Source: Neoalteromonas arenosi
Lineage (GTDB): Bacteria; Pseudomonadota; Gammaproteobacteria; Enterobacterales; Alteromonadaceae
NCBI RefSeq assembly: GCF_030362855.1
Contig: NZ_JAUCBP010000006.1
Location: 96,892-160,891, forward strand
Direction: 5' to 3'
DNA: 64,000 nt
Part shown: one piece after another, positions 54,320 to 63,414 of the stretch
Position numbering within the stretch: position 1 is the stretch's first letter
How the letters are laid out: the number at the start of each line of letters is the position of its first letter
Notes under the pieces: model-generated
The model's input: only the letters and a program-made list of their open reading frames with translations
Told to the model about the DNA's origin: nothing
The model's database searches: none
Made by a program: the position numbers and the translations under genes

Positions 54320-55840
54320 ATGGACCTATTACAAATTGCTCGTAAACGATTGTTTTCTTTTAATAATCAAGATTGGTCGCATCATCGCGCCAGTTCTAAT
54401 AAGACTCTAACCAGTGCAATACTGTTGTTGTCACTTTGCGCAAGTAGCGCTTGGACCTTCGCAAAAGAGCTTAGATTGACCAATGAAAATGGCGAGTCAA
54501 CACTGAGTCTCGAGAACGCTATCAATATTGCTCAGACCCGAGATGACTGGCTGATTAAAAGTCGAGTTGAACAACAACGTTTAATTACACTAAGTGAAGG
54601 GGCAAATGTGTTGCCTGATCCTACATTAAGTGTGGGGTTCCTCAATTTACCTACAGACAGCTTAGCTTTAGATCAAGAGCCCATGACACAGCTAAAGGTA
54701 GGTGTGTCACAAATGTTTCCACGTGGTGATACTCTGTCGTTGCAAGAGGCACAATTACAGCAAATGGCTGATATACAACCCATCAAACGGGCTGATAGAC
54801 GACAAAAAGTCGCGTTACAAACGACTTTGTTATGGCTGGATGCGTACCAAAGTCAAGCAAGCTACGCCATAGTGAAAGACGCTGAACCTCTATTTGATAA
54901 ATTAGGGGATATTGTCAGTGCCGGGTATACCTCATCAACAGGAAAAGCGAATCAACAGGATCTAATCAGAGCCGAATTAGAATTAGTTAGGTTACAGGAT
55001 CGTCTCGTTACATTGTCAACGCAACAGCGCTTCGCATTGTCCAAGTTAACACAGTTTTTAAGTGAGGCAGGCCAAACAACTAATCATACAAACAGTGTTG
55101 CTACTCACTATACGTCAGTCAGTGCACTTCCCAGTGAACAGCTGCAATTTCTTCCTCACGATAAACAGGCTTTGCTTACGTCAGACAGCGTCGATGAGTA
55201 TACCCTGTATTCGATGCTCATAAATCACCCCTTAGTAGTAGCCATTGATCAACGAATATCAGCTGAGCAGATTGGTGTAAATATCGCTCAACAAAGCCAT
55301 AAACCACAATATGGAGTTAACGCCAGTTATGCACTTCGCGACGATACTCCAGTGGCTCAAGGTGGCAATAGTCGAGCGGACTTTTTCTCCATTGGCATGA
55401 GTGTATCGCTGCCTTTGTTCTCCACCGCCAAACAGGATGCGCAAGTCAGCAGTAGTATTCAGCGGGTTGAGATCACGAAAACTGAAAAGCGCCTATTACT
55501 TCGTGAATTGATTGCGGGCTTGAAAAGCAGCATAGATCAGTATCAAGGTGCGTCACAGCGACTTAATGTGTATCGCGATCAGATCTTACCGCAAATGTCA
55601 CAACAAACTGATGCTGTGCTTAATGCTTACACCAATGATTTGGGGGACTTTTCTGAAGTAGTGAGAGCTAAAATTGCAGAGTTGGACGCTCAAATCACCA
55701 CCGTTAATATTGACGTAGCCAAGCGCAAAGCACTGGCCACAATTGAATATTACTTTTCTGAATATCACACCGGTGCGCAGAGCACCGCCGACGCTAGCCG
55801 TTTGAGTAGCTCAACCGAAAGAGCCGGGGGTATCAAATAA
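54320..55840 (+). CDS. CusC/TolC-type outer-membrane channel
   Basis: A 506-residue outer-membrane efflux protein. After a signal-like segment (TSAILLLSLCASSAWTFA, about 32-49) come two repeats of long coiled-coil helices with TLSLENAINIAQTRDDWLIK, DPTLSVGFLNLPTDS, LKVGVSQMFPRGDTLSL and SIGMSVSLPLFSTAKQDAQV. Its stop overlaps the adaptor start by one base (55840), so the three efflux subunits are co-translated. It would complete the CusCBA channel. Confidence 0.92.
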   Translation: MDLLQIARKRLFSFNNQDWSHHRASSNKTLTSAILLLSLCASSAWTFAKELRLTNENGESTLSLENAINIAQTRDDWLIKSRVEQQRLITLSEGANVLPDPTLSVGFLNLPTDSLALDQEPMTQLKVGVSQMFPRGDTLSLQEAQLQQMADIQPIKRADRRQKVALQTTLLWLDAYQSQASYAIVKDAEPLFDKLGDIVSAGYTSSTGKANQQDLIRAELELVRLQDRLVTLSTQQRFALSKLTQFLSEAGQTTNHTNSVATHYTSVSALPSEQLQFLPHDKQALLTSDSVDEYTLYSMLINHPLVVAIDQRISAEQIGVNIAQQSHKPQYGVNASYALRDDTPVAQGGNSRADFFSIGMSVSLPLFSTAKQDAQVSSSIQRVEITKTEKRLLLRELIAGLKSSIDQYQGASQRLNVYRDQILPQMSQQTDAVLNAYTNDLGDFSEVVRAKIAELDAQITTVNIDVAKRKALATIEYYFSEYHTGAQSTADASRLSSSTERAGGIK

Positions 55841-58113
55841 TGACTAATCATTCAAAACGTTCTGACGCTTTGGCAACCAGCCAAAACACAAAAAAAGCGC
55901 TGGGTATTGGATTGGCTACAGGAGTATTGCTTAGTGTGCTCGGCTACCTTCTCTTGGCACCGTCTCATGATATGACCGGGTCATCCGGCGATGAAATTGT
56001 GGGTGCAAATGAACCCTTGTATTGGGTAGCTCCTATGGATCCAAACTTTAAACGTGATAAACCCGGTAAATCCCCCATGGGAATGGATCTGGTCCCCGTT
56101 TATGAGGAAAGTAGTGCAAACGACTCACCGGGTACAGTTTCTATCGACCCTGTGACAATTCAAAATCTAGGGGTCAAAACAAGCACTATTAAAACTATTG
56201 TTCCTAACGCAACCATTACTGCGGTTGGCCAAGTGCAGTTTGCGCAAGACCTCATTCAGCACGTACATTCTCGTATTGAAGGGTGGATAGAGGTGCTGAA
56301 TGTTCGTACGCAAGGTGATTTCATCACAAAAGGTGAGCCACTTTATTCGATTTATTCGCCAGAGTTGGTTAATGCGCAAGAAGAGTTTGTCATAGCACTG
56401 AGTCAAAATAACCCGGCACTCATCAATGCAGCCAAATCAAGATTACGCGCTTTGGCCGTGCCACAATCACAAATAGACTCGCTGGAGAAAACACGCAAAG
56501 TATCTCAAACAGTTACATTTCTTGCGCCTTCAACGGGTTTTATCGAATCGCTTAATATTCAACAAGGGTCTTATGTCAAACCCAGCATGACCATGCTTTC
56601 AATTGCTTCGCTAGAAACAGTTTGGGTGTTTGCTGATGTGTTTCCCAGCGACGCGAGTATGCTGAGCTTAGGTCAAAGTGCTGTCATTATGAGCAATGAT
56701 CTTCCCGGTAAAACATTTAATGCTGAGCTGGATTATATCTATCCCACATTGAGCACTACTACGCGTACTGTACAAGCTCGTTTTGTGGTGAACAACCAAC
56801 ATTACGAAGAGGATGACAAACTGTCGTACTGGCTCAAGCCAGCGATGTATACGAACGTTCACATTTCCTACGAGAGTCAGCATCCGACGGGACAAAAGGA
56901 ATCCGTTTTAGTAGTTCCTAAGCAAGCTGTTATTCGGACAGGTATGAGCGACCGTGTCGTCTTAGCCTTGGGTGATGGCAAATACAAATCCATTGATGTG
57001 CAGCTGGGCCGAGACTTCAAAGATGTTTTTGAGGTGCTCGATGGCCTGGTAGAAGGTGATGAAATTGTCACTTCCGCGCAGTTTCTCATTGATTCAGAGA
57101 GCAGTATTAACTCTGACTTCATGCGCATGGCACCTGCCGAAAATAGTTTGGATATGAATACCAGTGCTTGGACTCAAGCGACAGTGAATGAAGTCTTAGC
57201 TGACCGAAACATGATCAATATCACTCATGGTCCGCTTGATGCTTTCGACATGATGGGCATGACGATGAATTTTACCTTGGCGGATCACATCGCTTTGTCA
57301 GATTTCAAGGAAGGCATGAAGATCCACGTTGAAGTCATTCGAGAACCTTCAGGTATGTTTCAAATAAAAACCGTCCATTTTGTCGATCAGACTTCAATAG
57401 ATGAGGATGTCAGCACTGATGTCAATAACAGCGACTCCCCCCCTATTGCCAGTCATCAGCATATGGCGATGGGCAAAATGGATATGCCTGAAAACGGGCT
57501 ATTAGAAGACGATTTAAGCGCGTGGACCCAAGCCACGGTCAATGACATTGATGTAGAAAGGCGTCGCGTTAACTTAACCCATGATTATCTCGATGCCTTT
57601 GACATGATGGGCATGACGATGGATTTCAGCGTGGCGGATGACATCGCATTGTCGGATTTCAAAACGGGTATGGAAATCCACATTGAAGTCATTCGAGAAC
57701 CTTCTGGCATGTTTCAAATAAAGACTGTCCACTTTGTCGATAAGGCATCACCCGATGATAGTGTTGGCACTCATACCGAACATAGCCATATGTCAACGGA
57801 AAGAATGGACATGACAAACAACGAAGAAGCAGATAAAGGATTAAGCGCGTGGACCCAAGCCACAGTCAATGAGATTGATGTAGAAAGGCGTCGCGTTAAC
57901 TTAACCCATGGTTATCTCGATGCCTTTGACATGATGGGCATGACAATGGATTTCACCGTTTCCAGCGACATAGATATAAATGCATTTGTGGTTGGCGAAA
58001 CGGTCCATGTAGAAATTATTCGAGAAAAAACCGGCATGTTTCAAGTGAAAACCCTGCATGTGATGAACAGCCATGAGCGGTCACATGAGCCTACACCGGG
58101 AGGTCACGAATGA
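55840..58113 (+). CDS. cusB: CusB-type adaptor with three C-terminal CusF-like domains
   Basis: A periplasmic adaptor of 757 residues, about 350 longer than E. coli CusB. Layout: anchor helix (about 20-41); heavy-metal-binding motif (61-90, YWVAPMDPNFKRDKPGKSPM); hairpin and barrel-sandwich domains (about 100-435); then three CusF-like domains starting at Ser442, Ser560 and Ser669. Each contains THxxLDAFDMMGMTM, aligning its His and Mets with CusF His36, Met47 and Met49, while CusF Trp44 is replaced by Met. His/Met-rich linkers (ASHQHMAMGKMDM, HTEHSHMSTERMDM) join them. It overlaps cusA by four bases. The fused domains could pass Cu(I)/Ag(I) directly to the pump. Confidence 0.93.
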   Translation: MTNHSKRSDALATSQNTKKALGIGLATGVLLSVLGYLLLAPSHDMTGSSGDEIVGANEPLYWVAPMDPNFKRDKPGKSPMGMDLVPVYEESSANDSPGTVSIDPVTIQNLGVKTSTIKTIVPNATITAVGQVQFAQDLIQHVHSRIEGWIEVLNVRTQGDFITKGEPLYSIYSPELVNAQEEFVIALSQNNPALINAAKSRLRALAVPQSQIDSLEKTRKVSQTVTFLAPSTGFIESLNIQQGSYVKPSMTMLSIASLETVWVFADVFPSDASMLSLGQSAVIMSNDLPGKTFNAELDYIYPTLSTTTRTVQARFVVNNQHYEEDDKLSYWLKPAMYTNVHISYESQHPTGQKESVLVVPKQAVIRTGMSDRVVLALGDGKYKSIDVQLGRDFKDVFEVLDGLVEGDEIVTSAQFLIDSESSINSDFMRMAPAENSLDMNTSAWTQATVNEVLADRNMINITHGPLDAFDMMGMTMNFTLADHIALSDFKEGMKIHVEVIREPSGMFQIKTVHFVDQTSIDEDVSTDVNNSDSPPIASHQHMAMGKMDMPENGLLEDDLSAWTQATVNDIDVERRRVNLTHDYLDAFDMMGMTMDFSVADDIALSDFKTGMEIHIEVIREPSGMFQIKTVHFVDKASPDDSVGTHTEHSHMSTERMDMTNNEEADKGLSAWTQATVNEIDVERRRVNLTHGYLDAFDMMGMTMDFTVSSDIDINAFVVGETVHVEIIREKTGMFQVKTLHVMNSHERSHEPTPGGHE
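57163..58060 (+). repeat. three tandem CusF-domain coding repeats
   Basis: Units begin at 57163, 57517 and 57844 (spacing 354 and 327 bases). Units 2 and 3 are almost identical over the first 110 or so bases, including the string GTAGAAAGGCGTCGCGTTAA, which indicates recent duplication. Unit 1 is more diverged in its first third but very similar after CTTTCGACATGATGGGCATG. The last third of unit 3 has drifted. Confidence 0.92.
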
Positions 58114-61100
58114 TAAACGCGATCATCCACTGGTCCATACACAATCGGTTTTTCGTTTTACTCGCCACTTTCATGTTAATTGGCGGCGGGCTGTATTCAA
58201 TCAAAAACACAGCCGTAGATGCCATACCTGATTTAAGTGACGTCCAAGTTATTGTTAAAACGTCATATCCAGGCCAAGCGCCACAGGTCGTTGAGGATCA
58301 GGTGACCTACCCCCTAACCACGGCACTATTATCTGTACCCAATGCAAAAACGGTGAGGGGCTTTTCGTTTTTTGGTGATTCATACATTTATATTATTTTT
58401 GACGATGATACGGATCTCTACTGGGCGCGAAGTCGGGTATTGGAATATTTATCCCAAGTCGCTCCCTCGTTACCTGCAACAGCCAAACCGCAACTTGGCC
58501 CAGATGCAACCGGCGTGGGCTGGGTATACATGTATGCACTGACAGACACAAGCGGTCAGCATGATTTAAGCGAACTAAGAAGTCTTCAAGACTGGTTCTT
58601 AAAGTACGAATTACAAACCGTATCCGGCGTTTCCGAGGTCGCTACAGTCGGCGGCATGGTCAAGCAGTACCAAATCATGGTAGATCCATTAAAACTACAA
58701 GCACTGAATATACCACTATCCCACGTACAAATGGCTGTACAGCGTGGCAATCAAGAGACTGGTGCATCGGTAGTGGAAATGGCGGAAGCGGAGTACATGA
58801 TCCGCTCTACTGGATACATAGAGAACAAGGAGGATATTGAAAACATTCCTGTTGGGCTTCGTGCAGGTGCCCAAAATAGTAGTGTACCTATTCTCATAAA
58901 AGACATTGCAACAGTGGAGATCGGTCCTCAAATGCGTCGGGGTTTGGCGGATTTAAACGGCGAAGGAGAAAGTGTTGGCGGTATTGTCGTCATGCGCTTT
59001 GGAGAGAATGCTCAAGCCACTATCGATGGTGTTAAGGCCAAACTGAATGATTTAAAGGACAGTTTGCCAGACGGTGTCGAAATTGTTCCTGTGTATGATC
59101 GTTCTGCCTTGATCGAACGATCTGTAGATAACTTAACTAAAAAACTATTAGCAGAATTTGGCGTTGTAGCGTTAATTTGCGTGATTTTTCTATTCCATCT
59201 TCGCTCGTCTTTAGTCGCCATTATTAGTTTACCTATCGGTATACTAGGTGCCTTTATTATCATGCATTTGCAAGGATTTAACGCCAATATCATGTCCCTC
59301 GGCGGCATTGCGATTGCGATTGGAGCGATGATTGATGGTGCGATTGTGCTCGTTGAAAATATGCACAAACACATGGAGAAGACGGACGTTTCTAAGGAAA
59401 ATCGCTGGAAAATTGTTGCCAAATCAGCTTCGGAAGTAGGGCCTGCTCTCTTTTTTAGCTTGCTGATCATTACGGTGAGTTTTTTGCCCGTATTTACGCT
59501 TGAGGCGCAAGAGGGACGGATGTTTAGTCCGCTGGCGTACACCAAAACCTATGCCATGGCGGCCGCTGCCTTTCTAGCGATTACTTTGGTACCAGTGCTC
59601 ATGGGCTACTTTGTCAGAGGGAAAATTGTCCCTGAGCATAAAAACCCTATCAATCGCGCGCTCATCGCAGTCTATCGCCCTGTATTAAGGGCCGTATTGC
59701 GCTTTCCTAAAGTCACCATCCTCCTTTCTGTTGTAGTTCTGCTTATAGGGTTTTGGCCAGTCAATAAAATTGGTAGCGAGTTTATCCCACCTTTGGATGA
59801 GGGAGATTTGATGTACATGCCGACTACCTATGCAGCTGTTTCCATTGGTGAAGCGAGAGACATTTTGCAGCAAACCAATAAACTGATTAAAACTGTGCCT
59901 GAAGTAGAAACAGTGTTTGGCAAAGTAGGACGCGCAGACACTGCGACTGACCCTGCGCCTTTGACGATGATTGAGACCTTTATTCAATTGAAGCCTCAAG
60001 CCGAGTGGCGAGAAGGGGTCACTACACAAGATTTAATTGCTGAATTTGACAGCCTGGTCAATTTTCCGGGGCTGACGAATGCCTGGGTAATGCCGATTAA
60101 AACCCGTATTGATATGTTAGCCACGGGAATAAAAACCCCTGTTGGTATAAAAATAGGCGGGCCAGATTTGTCAGTAGTTCAAACTATCGGCCAGCAGCTT
60201 GAGCATTTGTTGGGTGAGGTTAACGGAACTGCTTCCGTTTATGCGGAACGAGTGGCAGGTGGTCGCTATATCACTATCGATATTGACCGCCTAAAGGCTG
60301 CGCGTTATGGATTGAACATTGCTGATGTACAGTCTTTTGTCGCAAGTAGTGTGGGAGGTATGAATCTGACTACCAGCGTTGAAGGGCTTGAGCGCTACCC
60401 TGTGCAAGTGCGCTTTCCGCAAGATTACAGAGATTCTCCCGAGCAGCTCCGTCGACTTCCATTTGTGACCCCAGGTGGTGCACACATTCAGCTCGGAGAT
60501 ATCACGACTATTAAAGTTGAGGACAGCCCACCGGGGATTAAAAGTGAAAACGCGCGTCCCAATGGTTGGGTGTACGTCGACATTGAGAATGTTGACGTCG
60601 GCCAGTATGTTGCTCAAGCGAGACAGATTGTGTCCGAGCAAGTGGACCTGCCGCCCGGGTACTCTCTAAATTGGAGTGGTCAGTTCGAATATATGGAGCG
60701 AGCGAAAGAAAAGCTTACCTATGTTATCCCCCTGACCTTAGGGATTATCGTCATTTTACTATATGCCAGTTTTCGAAGTTTTCCTCAGGTTGCAATGATT
60801 ATTGGCACATTGCCCTTCGCATTAATCGGTGGCGTGTGGCTGATATATCTAGAAAACTTTAATTTTTCAGTCGCTGTTGGTGTGGGCTTTATTGCATTGG
60901 CTGGCGTTGCGGTTGAAATCGGGATCATCATGCTGGCCTATCTTGATAATAGGTTTAACCATTTAGGTAATGAATTTAGTGTAGAGGCGTTAAAACACGC
61001 TGTTATTGAGGGTTGCGAAATGCGCATCCGCCCGGTCATGATGACGTCAACGTCCATCATTTTCGGCTTGATGCCAGTCATGTATGGCGCCGGAACTGGC

Positions 61101-61223
61101 TCTGAAGTGATGAGTCGTATTGCCGCGCCAATGGTCGGCGGTATGATCAGTGCGCTCATATTAACCCTAATTGTGTTACCCGCCGTGTATTTTTTATGGC
61201 GTTCACCCAAATCAAAACGATAA
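58110..61223 (+). CDS. cusA: Cu(I)/Ag(I) efflux RND pump CusA
   Basis: A heavy-metal RND permease of 1037 residues. N-terminal FVLLATFMLIGGGLYSIKNT, then DLSDVQVIVKTSYPGQAPQV and PYLTT-type DQVTYPLTTALLSVPNAKTV; TM4 GGIAIAIGAMIDGAIVLVEN with the proton-relay residues. GDLMYMPTTYA and RIDMLATGIKTPVG carry methionines that align with the CusA relay residues (E. coli M573 and M623), arguing for monovalent copper/silver rather than CzcA-type divalent metals. It is preceded by channel and adaptor genes with overlapping starts. Confidence 0.95.
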   Translation: MINAIIHWSIHNRFFVLLATFMLIGGGLYSIKNTAVDAIPDLSDVQVIVKTSYPGQAPQVVEDQVTYPLTTALLSVPNAKTVRGFSFFGDSYIYIIFDDDTDLYWARSRVLEYLSQVAPSLPATAKPQLGPDATGVGWVYMYALTDTSGQHDLSELRSLQDWFLKYELQTVSGVSEVATVGGMVKQYQIMVDPLKLQALNIPLSHVQMAVQRGNQETGASVVEMAEAEYMIRSTGYIENKEDIENIPVGLRAGAQNSSVPILIKDIATVEIGPQMRRGLADLNGEGESVGGIVVMRFGENAQATIDGVKAKLNDLKDSLPDGVEIVPVYDRSALIERSVDNLTKKLLAEFGVVALICVIFLFHLRSSLVAIISLPIGILGAFIIMHLQGFNANIMSLGGIAIAIGAMIDGAIVLVENMHKHMEKTDVSKENRWKIVAKSASEVGPALFFSLLIITVSFLPVFTLEAQEGRMFSPLAYTKTYAMAAAAFLAITLVPVLMGYFVRGKIVPEHKNPINRALIAVYRPVLRAVLRFPKVTILLSVVVLLIGFWPVNKIGSEFIPPLDEGDLMYMPTTYAAVSIGEARDILQQTNKLIKTVPEVETVFGKVGRADTATDPAPLTMIETFIQLKPQAEWREGVTTQDLIAEFDSLVNFPGLTNAWVMPIKTRIDMLATGIKTPVGIKIGGPDLSVVQTIGQQLEHLLGEVNGTASVYAERVAGGRYITIDIDRLKAARYGLNIADVQSFVASSVGGMNLTTSVEGLERYPVQVRFPQDYRDSPEQLRRLPFVTPGGAHIQLGDITTIKVEDSPPGIKSENARPNGWVYVDIENVDVGQYVAQARQIVSEQVDLPPGYSLNWSGQFEYMERAKEKLTYVIPLTLGIIVILLYASFRSFPQVAMIIGTLPFALIGGVWLIYLENFNFSVAVGVGFIALAGVAVEIGIIMLAYLDNRFNHLGNEFSVEALKHAVIEGCEMRIRPVMMTSTSIIFGLMPVMYGAGTGSEVMSRIAAPMVGGMISALILTLIVLPAVYFLWRSPKSKR

Positions 61224-61234
61224 AAGAGGAAGAA

Positions 61235-61606
61235 ATGAAAATTTTTAAATTTACAAGTACGCTCAGAGCGATAGGTTTATCAATGGCTATAGTTGTTGGT
61301 TTCAACCAACAACTATTGGCGCATGTTAGTGTGACCGACACTGCGCCTGCGGACAACGCTATGTTAATGGCTTCCCCTGAAAACATTTCGTTGACGTTCA
61401 GCAAAGCCTCACGCATTGTTAAATTGACGGTGAGAAACCGCCAAGGCAATAAGCTTGAGACTGACTTCAAACCCACAAAGCAGGCAATTGTCAATTTTAC
61501 CCTACCGCTCCCGACACTCACTCCAGACACCTACACAGTGGATGTAACTTTCTTTGGTGAAGATGGGCATAAGATGAAGCACTCATTTAGTTTCATGGTT
61601 CATTAG
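61235..61606 (+). CDS. copC: CopC-type periplasmic copper-binding protein
   Basis: A 123-residue exported protein from ATG 61235 (AGAGGA upstream). A signal ending in QQLLA leaves His as the first mature residue (HVSVTDTAPADNAML), the N-terminal copper ligand of CopC. The beta-barrel contains PENISLTFSKASRIVKLTV and ends with DGHKMKHSFSFMVH, with further His/Met ligands. It starts 11 bases after cusA and precedes copD. Confidence 0.92.
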   Translation: MKIFKFTSTLRAIGLSMAIVVGFNQQLLAHVSVTDTAPADNAMLMASPENISLTFSKASRIVKLTVRNRQGNKLETDFKPTKQAIVNFTLPLPTLTPDTYTVDVTFFGEDGHKMKHSFSFMVH

Positions 61607-61639
61607 CCATCAAGTCTATGAGGAGACTGGTTACCTGCT

Positions 61640-62503
61640 ATGGAAATGATGATTTGGAATTCGATAACTGTATTATCAAAAGTTCTAATATACATGGGTT
61701 TTGCGGGTTTGGCTGGATGTCTATTCTTCTCCCACATCAACAACAAAAACGATAGAACCAAGCATATTGAGAAAACAATCCTATTTCTTGCTCTGATAGC
61801 GAGCATATTTTGGTTTTTCGCGAAGGTTGGCGCTATGGCAGAAGAAGGTATAAAGGGGGCTTTGGATAAGGACCTAATCAGTATGATGTGGTCGACTGCT
61901 GTAGGTGAAGTTACTGTTTGTAGAGTGCTGAGTTTTGCTTTTGCTTTAGCAGCTTTGTTTTGTTTTTCACAGAGCAAATGGCGTTACCTACAACGCTTTA
62001 TCTTACTTTTAAGTCTGATCACAATCGCCTATTCATTCACATTAATCGGTCATATTTCCAGCCAAGGTTACTTAGAAAAAGCCCTTTTGTTTACCCATGT
62101 GCTTATAATGGCTTGGTGGATTGGTGCGCTCTACCCTTTGCAACAAGCGTGCTCCCGATTAAAGACCCGCGAGCTTCATTGCGTAATGGCTAAATTCGGT
62201 CAACAAGCACGTTTTATGATGGGCACGCTCTTCATCGCGGGGCTTGGACTGGCATACTCATTATTAGGGTGTTTCGAGAGCCTTTTAAATTCTCGGTATG
62301 GACAAATGCTTGTTGTGAAATTAATACTGGTTGCTTTCATCTTACTGTTGGCAGTGAAACATAAATATAGGCTTGTTCCGAATTTAAAAAGAGAGTTAGG
62401 TAGCGCTAGGCTTAAGCATTCAATTTCAATTGAAATGGTTATCGCTTTATTGATACTGCTTCTTACAGCAGTGCTTAGCAGTGTTGTGGGTCCTGAATAC
62501 TGA
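61640..62503 (+). CDS. copD: CopD/PcoD-type inner-membrane copper protein
   Basis: A 287-residue protein with about eight membrane helices. It includes VLIYMGFAGLAGCLFFSHIN at the N-terminus, TLIGHISSQGYLEKALLFTHVLIMAWWIGALYPL-type residues in the middle (GHISSQG, HVLIMAWWIGALYPL) and KLILVAFILLLAVKHKYRLV towards the end, with the conserved membrane histidines of CopD. It works with CopC in copper movement across the inner membrane, probably inward. 33 bases after copC. Confidence 0.88.
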   Translation: MEMMIWNSITVLSKVLIYMGFAGLAGCLFFSHINNKNDRTKHIEKTILFLALIASIFWFFAKVGAMAEEGIKGALDKDLISMMWSTAVGEVTVCRVLSFAFALAALFCFSQSKWRYLQRFILLLSLITIAYSFTLIGHISSQGYLEKALLFTHVLIMAWWIGALYPLQQACSRLKTRELHCVMAKFGQQARFMMGTLFIAGLGLAYSLLGCFESLLNSRYGQMLVVKLILVAFILLLAVKHKYRLVPNLKRELGSARLKHSISIEMVIALLILLLTAVLSSVVGPEY

Positions 62504-62523
62504 TACATGAAAGAGAGAAGAAA

Positions 62524-62988
62524 ATGATAAAGGTAAAATTCATTCTAGCTTTGCTTGCGGCTTTGAGTCTTACAGCCTTGGCACACGAAAACAAAGATTC
62601 TGAGCAAGGAGTTTTTATAGGCGTTGATACGCCACCGGGCAAAGTTGTGCAGGCGTTTCACATGGCATTAAATACTGGGAACGTTGATCAAGCCCGAGTG
62701 TTATTGGCTGAGGACCTTACCGTTTACGAAGGCGGTGGTGTAGAACGCAGTGCTGATGAATATGCAAATCATCATATGTTGTCTGATATGAAATATCTTG
62801 CGGCAGTTGAAACAAAAACGATTGAACAAAAAGTAATGGTATTTGGGAATGTAGCAATATCAATATCTCGTAGTCATATACAAGGAACGTTTAATGAGAA
62901 AGCTCGTGACTACGAAGCAATGGAAACTATTGCTTTGGAAAACCAAAACGGACAATGGCTGATAAAACATATTCACTGGTCTCATTGA
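62524..62988 (+). CDS. secreted NTF2-like (SnoaL/DUF4440-type) protein
   Basis: A 154-residue protein with a clean signal peptide (MIKVKFILALLAALSLTALA, cleaved before HENKD) and an NTF2-like fold: VVQAFHMALNTGNVDQARVLLAED, TVYEGGGVERSADEYANHHM and the C-terminal NGQWLIKHIHWSH. The mature N-terminus AHENK and terminal HIHWSH are His-rich. It is 20 bases after copD with a good ribosome site (GAGAGAAG), hence probably in the copper operon. Similar proteins follow copper genes elsewhere, but their function is unknown. Confidence 0.8.
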   Translation: MIKVKFILALLAALSLTALAHENKDSEQGVFIGVDTPPGKVVQAFHMALNTGNVDQARVLLAEDLTVYEGGGVERSADEYANHHMLSDMKYLAAVETKTIEQKVMVFGNVAISISRSHIQGTFNEKARDYEAMETIALENQNGQWLIKHIHWSH

Positions 62989-63237
62989 TATAACTCAAGA
63001 TAGTTAGACGTAAGGTTTTCGCCCAAGCTCGCACCATTGAGAACTCAGAATTTGTCATATACGTCAAGCCAAGCGAGTGTGTAGATATTAAATTCAAGGA
63101 AATAAGTCACTAAACGAAACCCAATATTATCAAACAGTGTCTATCAGGCTTCGCGCTAAAGCGCTCATTTCAAGTTGCTAAGCCGCAATTTGTCGAACCC
63201 TGCCTCGGATTCACGTCCGTCTGATTCCAACAAATAC
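62989..63237. other. intergenic, copper cluster to tRNA-Ser
   Basis: No convincing gene. It marks the end of the copper cluster. On the minus strand a GGTTCGA string (about 63190-63200) recalls a tRNA T-loop, but no cloverleaf forms; it may be a decayed tRNA fragment. I see no integrase or att repeat. Confidence 0.4.
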
Positions 63238-63265
63238 AAAAAAGCCCGCATTCGCGGGCTTTTTT
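63238..63265. terminator. terminator downstream of tRNA-Ser
   Basis: A perfect 12-bp stem AAAAAAGCCCGC/GCGGGCTTTTTT with an ATTC loop, five bases past the tRNA-Ser CCA end. It ends the tRNA transcript on the minus strand and could also stop the copper operon on the plus strand. Confidence 0.92.
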
Positions 63266-63270
63266 GTATT

Positions 63271-63361
63271 TGGCGGAGAGAGAGGGATTCGAACCCTCGA
63301 TACGCTATTAACGTATACACACTTTCCAGGCGTGCGCCTTCAGCCACTCAGCCATCTCTCC
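63271..63361 (-). tRNA. tRNA-Ser(GGA)
   Basis: A 91-base tRNA with encoded CCA. Acceptor GGAGAGA/TCTCTCC with discriminator G; the anticodon stem CACGC/GTGTG encloses CTGGAAA with anticodon GGA. A long variable arm (about 18 bases, TATACGTTAATAGCGTA) is typical of serine tRNAs; T arm GAGGG-TTCGAAT-CCCTC. Confidence 0.97.
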
Positions 63362-63414
63362 AAATTCGGTGCTTTTACAAAGCGCGCGTATAGTAGGTAA
63401 AAGTGCTTGGCTTA

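Noticed and set aside
54198..54410. 70-residue open frame between the Cys-rich gene and the channel gene
   Set aside because: It overlaps the channel start, has no ribosome site and no recognisable feature.
63165..63393. Open frames on both strands over tRNA-Ser and its terminator
   Set aside because: They translate tRNA and hairpin sequence; a well-known annotation artefact.
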